A DNA stretch of 64,000 bases from Dentipellis sp. KUC8613 (taxonomy: Eukaryota; Basidiomycota; Agaricomycetes; Russulales; Hericiaceae). Where the stretch lies: positions 1 to 64,000 of the forward strand of contig NSJX01000026.1 of NCBI GenBank assembly GCA_002286715.1, in the 5' to 3' direction. The notes below the pieces were generated by a model, which was given only the letters and a program-made list of their open reading frames with translations, had not been told where the DNA came from and did no database searches. Both the position numbers and the translations under genes were made by a program. This document shows positions 60,898 through 64,000 of this stretch, in pieces. The first letter of the stretch is position 1, and each line of letters begins with the position of its first letter.

Positions 60898-61344
60898 TGA
60901 AGCCCACGACATTTCTTACGACCGTTCTCGCTGTCTCTTTCTCTCCTCTCGGTGAACGCTGCACCCTTGCCCGCTGGTCCAGCAGCCGTGAAGACGTCCC
61001 CCACTGTGCCAATCTCTCCTACTCGCAACATAACGCAGCGTGCCGTTCCTGCTGTTGACCCGCCGCCGCCTGATTTGTTCCAGTCCGGTTCCCTTACGAT
61101 CTCACTGATCACTACACTTATAACTACTCGTGCAGAGTCTCAACTGGAACGCCGGAATGGGCAACGGTATGCCGAACCCATATTGTCCTGCCACGCGCAT
61201 GTTCTACTGTGCTGACCAGATAAGTAACCGGACAGATGACTTGGCAGTCTGCTTTCATTAGCCTGGCTGCGCTGAGGACGTTGAAGATTGTGGGCATCGA
61301 GGATGTGTCGCCGGATTCCGCGGGATGTAGTGTGAGTAGTGATT
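60898..61344 (+). pseudogene. Candidate small secreted protein, frame broken after signal peptide
   Basis: ATG 60898 begins a signal-peptide-like MKPTTFLTTVLAVSF. The expected continuation NAAPLPAGPAAV, which looks like the cleavage site and mature start, lies in another frame at about 60952. Downstream, a 50-nt intron would join PPPPDLF to LNWNAGMGNGMPNPYCPATR. A later piece reads LKIVGIEDVSPDSAGCSVSS before a stop. It may be a frameshifted secreted protein or carry a sequence error. The family is not recognised. Confidence 0.3.
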
Positions 61345-61499
61345 AGGAAGGATACCTTACGAGTGGCAGTCGCCCTGAGAACAGCTTGCACCACGATGTC
61401 CGCATCCAACCTTGCTAGCCCAAATGGCTACATTGACATTTTTTCTCTAACATGCCTCGACAGTCTCTTCCGATGGATACAAAACGACGGTCACCAACT

Positions 61500-63887
61500 T
61501 CATACAACCTGGACCCTTACGACGTCTTCTTCCGGCAGCTCTATGACCTCGCAGTCCGCCTTGTCCCCGTTTCCAATTTGCGTCTCGACACAGGCAAGGT
61601 CCATCGGCTGCACGAACATGGTCAACACAAAGCAGAACATCACAGCAAGTAAGCCTTACCCCGTCCAGAACAGTCATCGGTTGATCTACGCGCGGTGTCA
61701 GTCAGACTGCCAGTTGCACAAGTAGCTAGCGTGCAGAAGGACTCACGCCATACGCCCGTCTTATAAACGATTCCCTGCCCCTCCGTCGCCAAGAACGCAC
61801 GCATGCTCTTCAAATCCGGCGTCCCGCCCTCCCCCTCCTTCGTCACCACAACGACATACCTCTGCCTCTCCCCCGCGCCCATCGGGATGAATGCCTGGTT
61901 CGTATAAGGATGCCGCTCCAGCGCCTTCACCTCCACCGCCTTGACTTCACCCGCCGCACTGCGCTCCCCCTTGACTGGCTGGCAGCGGTACACCGAGATC
62001 CCAGCCGTCGCGTTCGAGCCCTCGGGATAGCTGCTCTCGAGCAGCGCCTGCTTGTGGTACTTGAGCGCCGTCCCGAAGTTGGCCGGCGTGATCTTGGACG
62101 TGCGCGGGGACGGCGCGGCGTGGATGTCGGGGTAGGACTGGATCACCTGGCCGAACGGCGCGAAGGCCTCAGGGGTGAGCGGTAACGCTGGGATGCTGCG
62201 CGGGGTGCGTGTTGTCGGAGCCGTCGGCGGGAGCGACGCGGCGAGGTCCTGGATCGTGCTGGTCTTTACTGTCTCGCTCGCATCCGCGTCCTGGGTAGCT
62301 TTCGGTGCTCCTGCGTCTGCCTTGCGCCCGATAACGCGGACGCGCTTGACGCCTCCGTCGGGGTGTATCGTGAGCCTGACGTGCGTGAAGACCTTATCAT
62401 CGACGTTCTCGAGTCGCAGGCCGTGTTCCCTGTGCGGCCCCAAGTTTGTCTCCGAGAGGACGAGCGTCCACTCGTCCGCAGCGGAAGTGCTAGCCCCGCG
62501 CTCTGAAGCCGGACTGCTGGATTGCGGTGGTGGGTGAGATGGGGAGTGTAGAGGGACGTCGGAGGTGCTGTTGATGGCGTGCAGCTCGCAGTATTGCGGG
62601 AAGTTGCCTTTGAAGTGCGCGGTGTCGATGACGACGTGGGAGAGCAGGCTTGGCGTGCCGCTGAGAATTGCGGAAGGTTAGGGGCTGGTATCGGATAGGT
62701 GTATCTTTTTTACTTACAGTTTGATAATTACCCAGTCTTTGTGTCCGGGCTGTCGGCTTCGCTTGGTCTCCCACCCGTCGCCCATGTCCTTGCCTAAACT
62801 ATGTTGCTAATGCGTATCTTACGACTACTAGGCTGAAGCTCACCTCGTCCAGGCAGAATCAAGTTGGATCCAACGCCAAAGTGCTGGTCGGATGTGAAGA
62901 CTACCCGACCACCCGCAAAAACGTGAGCTACGTCGAATTCGCCCACAGCAGGATGCAGCGGGACTACGTGACCGTATACGCGGAAGCGAGCCTATGTCTT
63001 TCCATGTGAGCGAGGATGTATGGTTTGGGAATTGATGGACGCACGATGCCGCCGTCAGGATACATATTGAGTTTCACGTAGTTCACGCCGTCGGTCTCTG
63101 GGATCTTGAATAAATGCCGAGAGCTGGGGCCTAAGTCTGCCTTTGGAAGGATCTCTATCCACTGCCGTTCGGAAGTTTGGTCGACGGTCAGCCCTACACC
63201 AAACGAAAAGCGACCTGGCTTACTCGTGAATCTTCAGGTCCTGGGGAATTTTCATCGTCAGGCAGCTTCAGAGCCTGCACCGAAACCTGGGGCGCCTCGT
63301 TTCCTAACAATTCACAAGTCAAACCGAGTCACAAAAATGCAGCCGATCTGAAACTGAACGTACCATTGAAATGCGTGGTATCTATGTCGAAGCCGATGAT
63401 TGTTCCAGTGGTTCCAAGTTTAATGATCGCCCTATAAACCAACGTGGGAAAACCATCCAGGTCAAGATGTGATCTTCACATGCATGGTCAATTAACTCAC
63501 CAATCGTAAGACGGATTGTGCCGACGTGTCTCCCAACCACTATACAGCGCGCCCTTGGGTCCGAATTGGCCTTTCAAGCTGGGTGCCGGCTGAATTCCCG
63601 TTCCGCGAAACAAGGACGATTATTAGCATTGATTGACACGATCCGCGCAGGCGATCGCTGAAACTTGCCTCTACGAGCAGTAGATGGAACGCCTCGGCGA
63701 AGAATTCGTCGGACACGGACACGATCTGCCCGCCAATCGCCACACTGGAAAGCTCTCAAATCCGCAATCACCCATTGGGCGGATGTCAGCGAGGGAGTTG
63801 ATCACGCGCACAGCATTCCGAATACTCACCAGTGGTAGAGGAAAATGCATCGGAGAAATGCTCTAAGTCGACCCGCTCGTATGCCAT
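61500..63887 (-). CDS. Allantoicase fused to ureidoglycolate lyase
   Basis: Would cut allantoate to ureidoglycolate and urea, then ureidoglycolate to glyoxylate and urea, the last steps of purine nitrogen recovery. It starts at 63887 ([17 protein letters not shown]) and has several short introns. Two allantoicase repeats are visible. The first has [19 protein letters not shown], then [11 protein letters not shown] and [18 protein letters not shown]. The second has [28 protein letters not shown] and [16 protein letters not shown]. After a Thr/Pro linker comes a ureidoglycolate lyase domain: [42 protein letters not shown] and YVVVVTKEG. It ends with [20 protein letters not shown] and stop 61502-61500. 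In yeast these are separate genes (DAL2, DAL3). The final intron (after VLDG) was checked; middle ones only in part. Confidence 0.92.
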
Positions 63888-64000
63888 CTCGGTTGGAAAG
63901 TCGGTAGATGTGCTCGGGAACGTGGTATCGGTGTAACGGGCGTGCCGGGGTGACGATAACGGCGTTACTGATAAGTTATCGAGTCAACCCCGTTGGCGAC
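63888..64000 (-). promoter_or_regulatory. Allantoicase promoter with three GATA sites
   Basis: Within 95 bp upstream of the start codon lie CGATAA (63954-63959), TGATAA (63969-63974) and, on the other strand, CGATAA (63976-63981 read as TTATCG). The last two form a near-palindrome. HGATAR is the known core of fungal nitrogen-regulatory GATA factors (AreA/NIT2), which control allantoin genes. Binding here is inferred. Confidence 0.55.

Larger units (their letters stand above)
59756..61499. other. Region with two doubtful plus-strand genes
   Basis: Between the start of Bre1 and the end of the allantoicase fusion (both minus). It holds two broken-looking plus-strand candidates, at 59961-60579 and 60898-61344, listed separately. 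Otherwise nothing is supported. Confidence 0.35.

Overview
The window looks like nuclear DNA of a filamentous basidiomycete, most probably an Agaricomycete. Nearly every gene is broken by short GT-AG introns of about 45-90 nt, coding DNA is GC-rich, and the gene set is a fungal one: a CSL transcription factor, Yak1, Esa1, Bre1, Tfb1, Coy1/CASP and an allantoin pathway enzyme. No bacterial operons, rRNA, tRNA or CRISPR arrays were seen. Species and order cannot be fixed from the sequence alone.

Layout, left to right. 0-9 kb: a 90-aa gene of unknown function, a MULE-type transposase gene with a SWIM zinc finger (minus strand), and a microsomal-type epoxide hydrolase gene (plus strand). The first exon of the hydrolase carries an 842-bp hAT-like element with matching terminal inverted repeats and a perfect 8-bp target duplication. 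9-19 kb: an RNF216/TRIAD3-like RBR ubiquitin ligase (minus), a PSMG4-like proteasome assembly chaperone and a Yak1 kinase (both plus). 19-24 kb: a gene-poor stretch. 24-26 kb: an unrecognised 493-aa protein with a Trp-rich tail. 26-33.8 kb: almost 8 kb of non-coding, simple-repeat-rich DNA with a strong foldback element, lying upstream of the CSL (Su(H)-like) factor at 33.8-37.2 kb.

37.8-50.7 kb: a small membrane protein, the MYST acetyltransferase Esa1 (minus), a GRF zinc-finger protein, an SMP-30/lactonase-like secreted or membrane-anchored protein, a PHOSPHO-type HAD phosphatase, and TFIIH subunit Tfb1. The phosphatase and Tfb1 are divergent, with 110 bp between their start codons. 51-64 kb: Golgi Coy1/CASP (minus), mitochondrial ribosomal protein uS9m, the histone H2B ubiquitin ligase Bre1 (minus), a doubtful stretch with two broken candidate genes, and an allantoicase fused to ureidoglycolate lyase (minus) with three GATA-factor sites just upstream.

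Most genes are housekeeping genes and do not form one pathway. Loose themes are chromatin and transcription (Esa1, Bre1, Tfb1, CSL, GRF protein), ubiquitin/proteasome (RBR ligase, PSMG4-like chaperone, Bre1) and nitrogen salvage (allantoicase fusion). The most interesting observation is the hAT-like insertion. A GT-AG pair inside the element would remove nearly all of it and keep the epoxide hydrolase frame open, adding only 16 residues. I found no clearly new multi-gene system.
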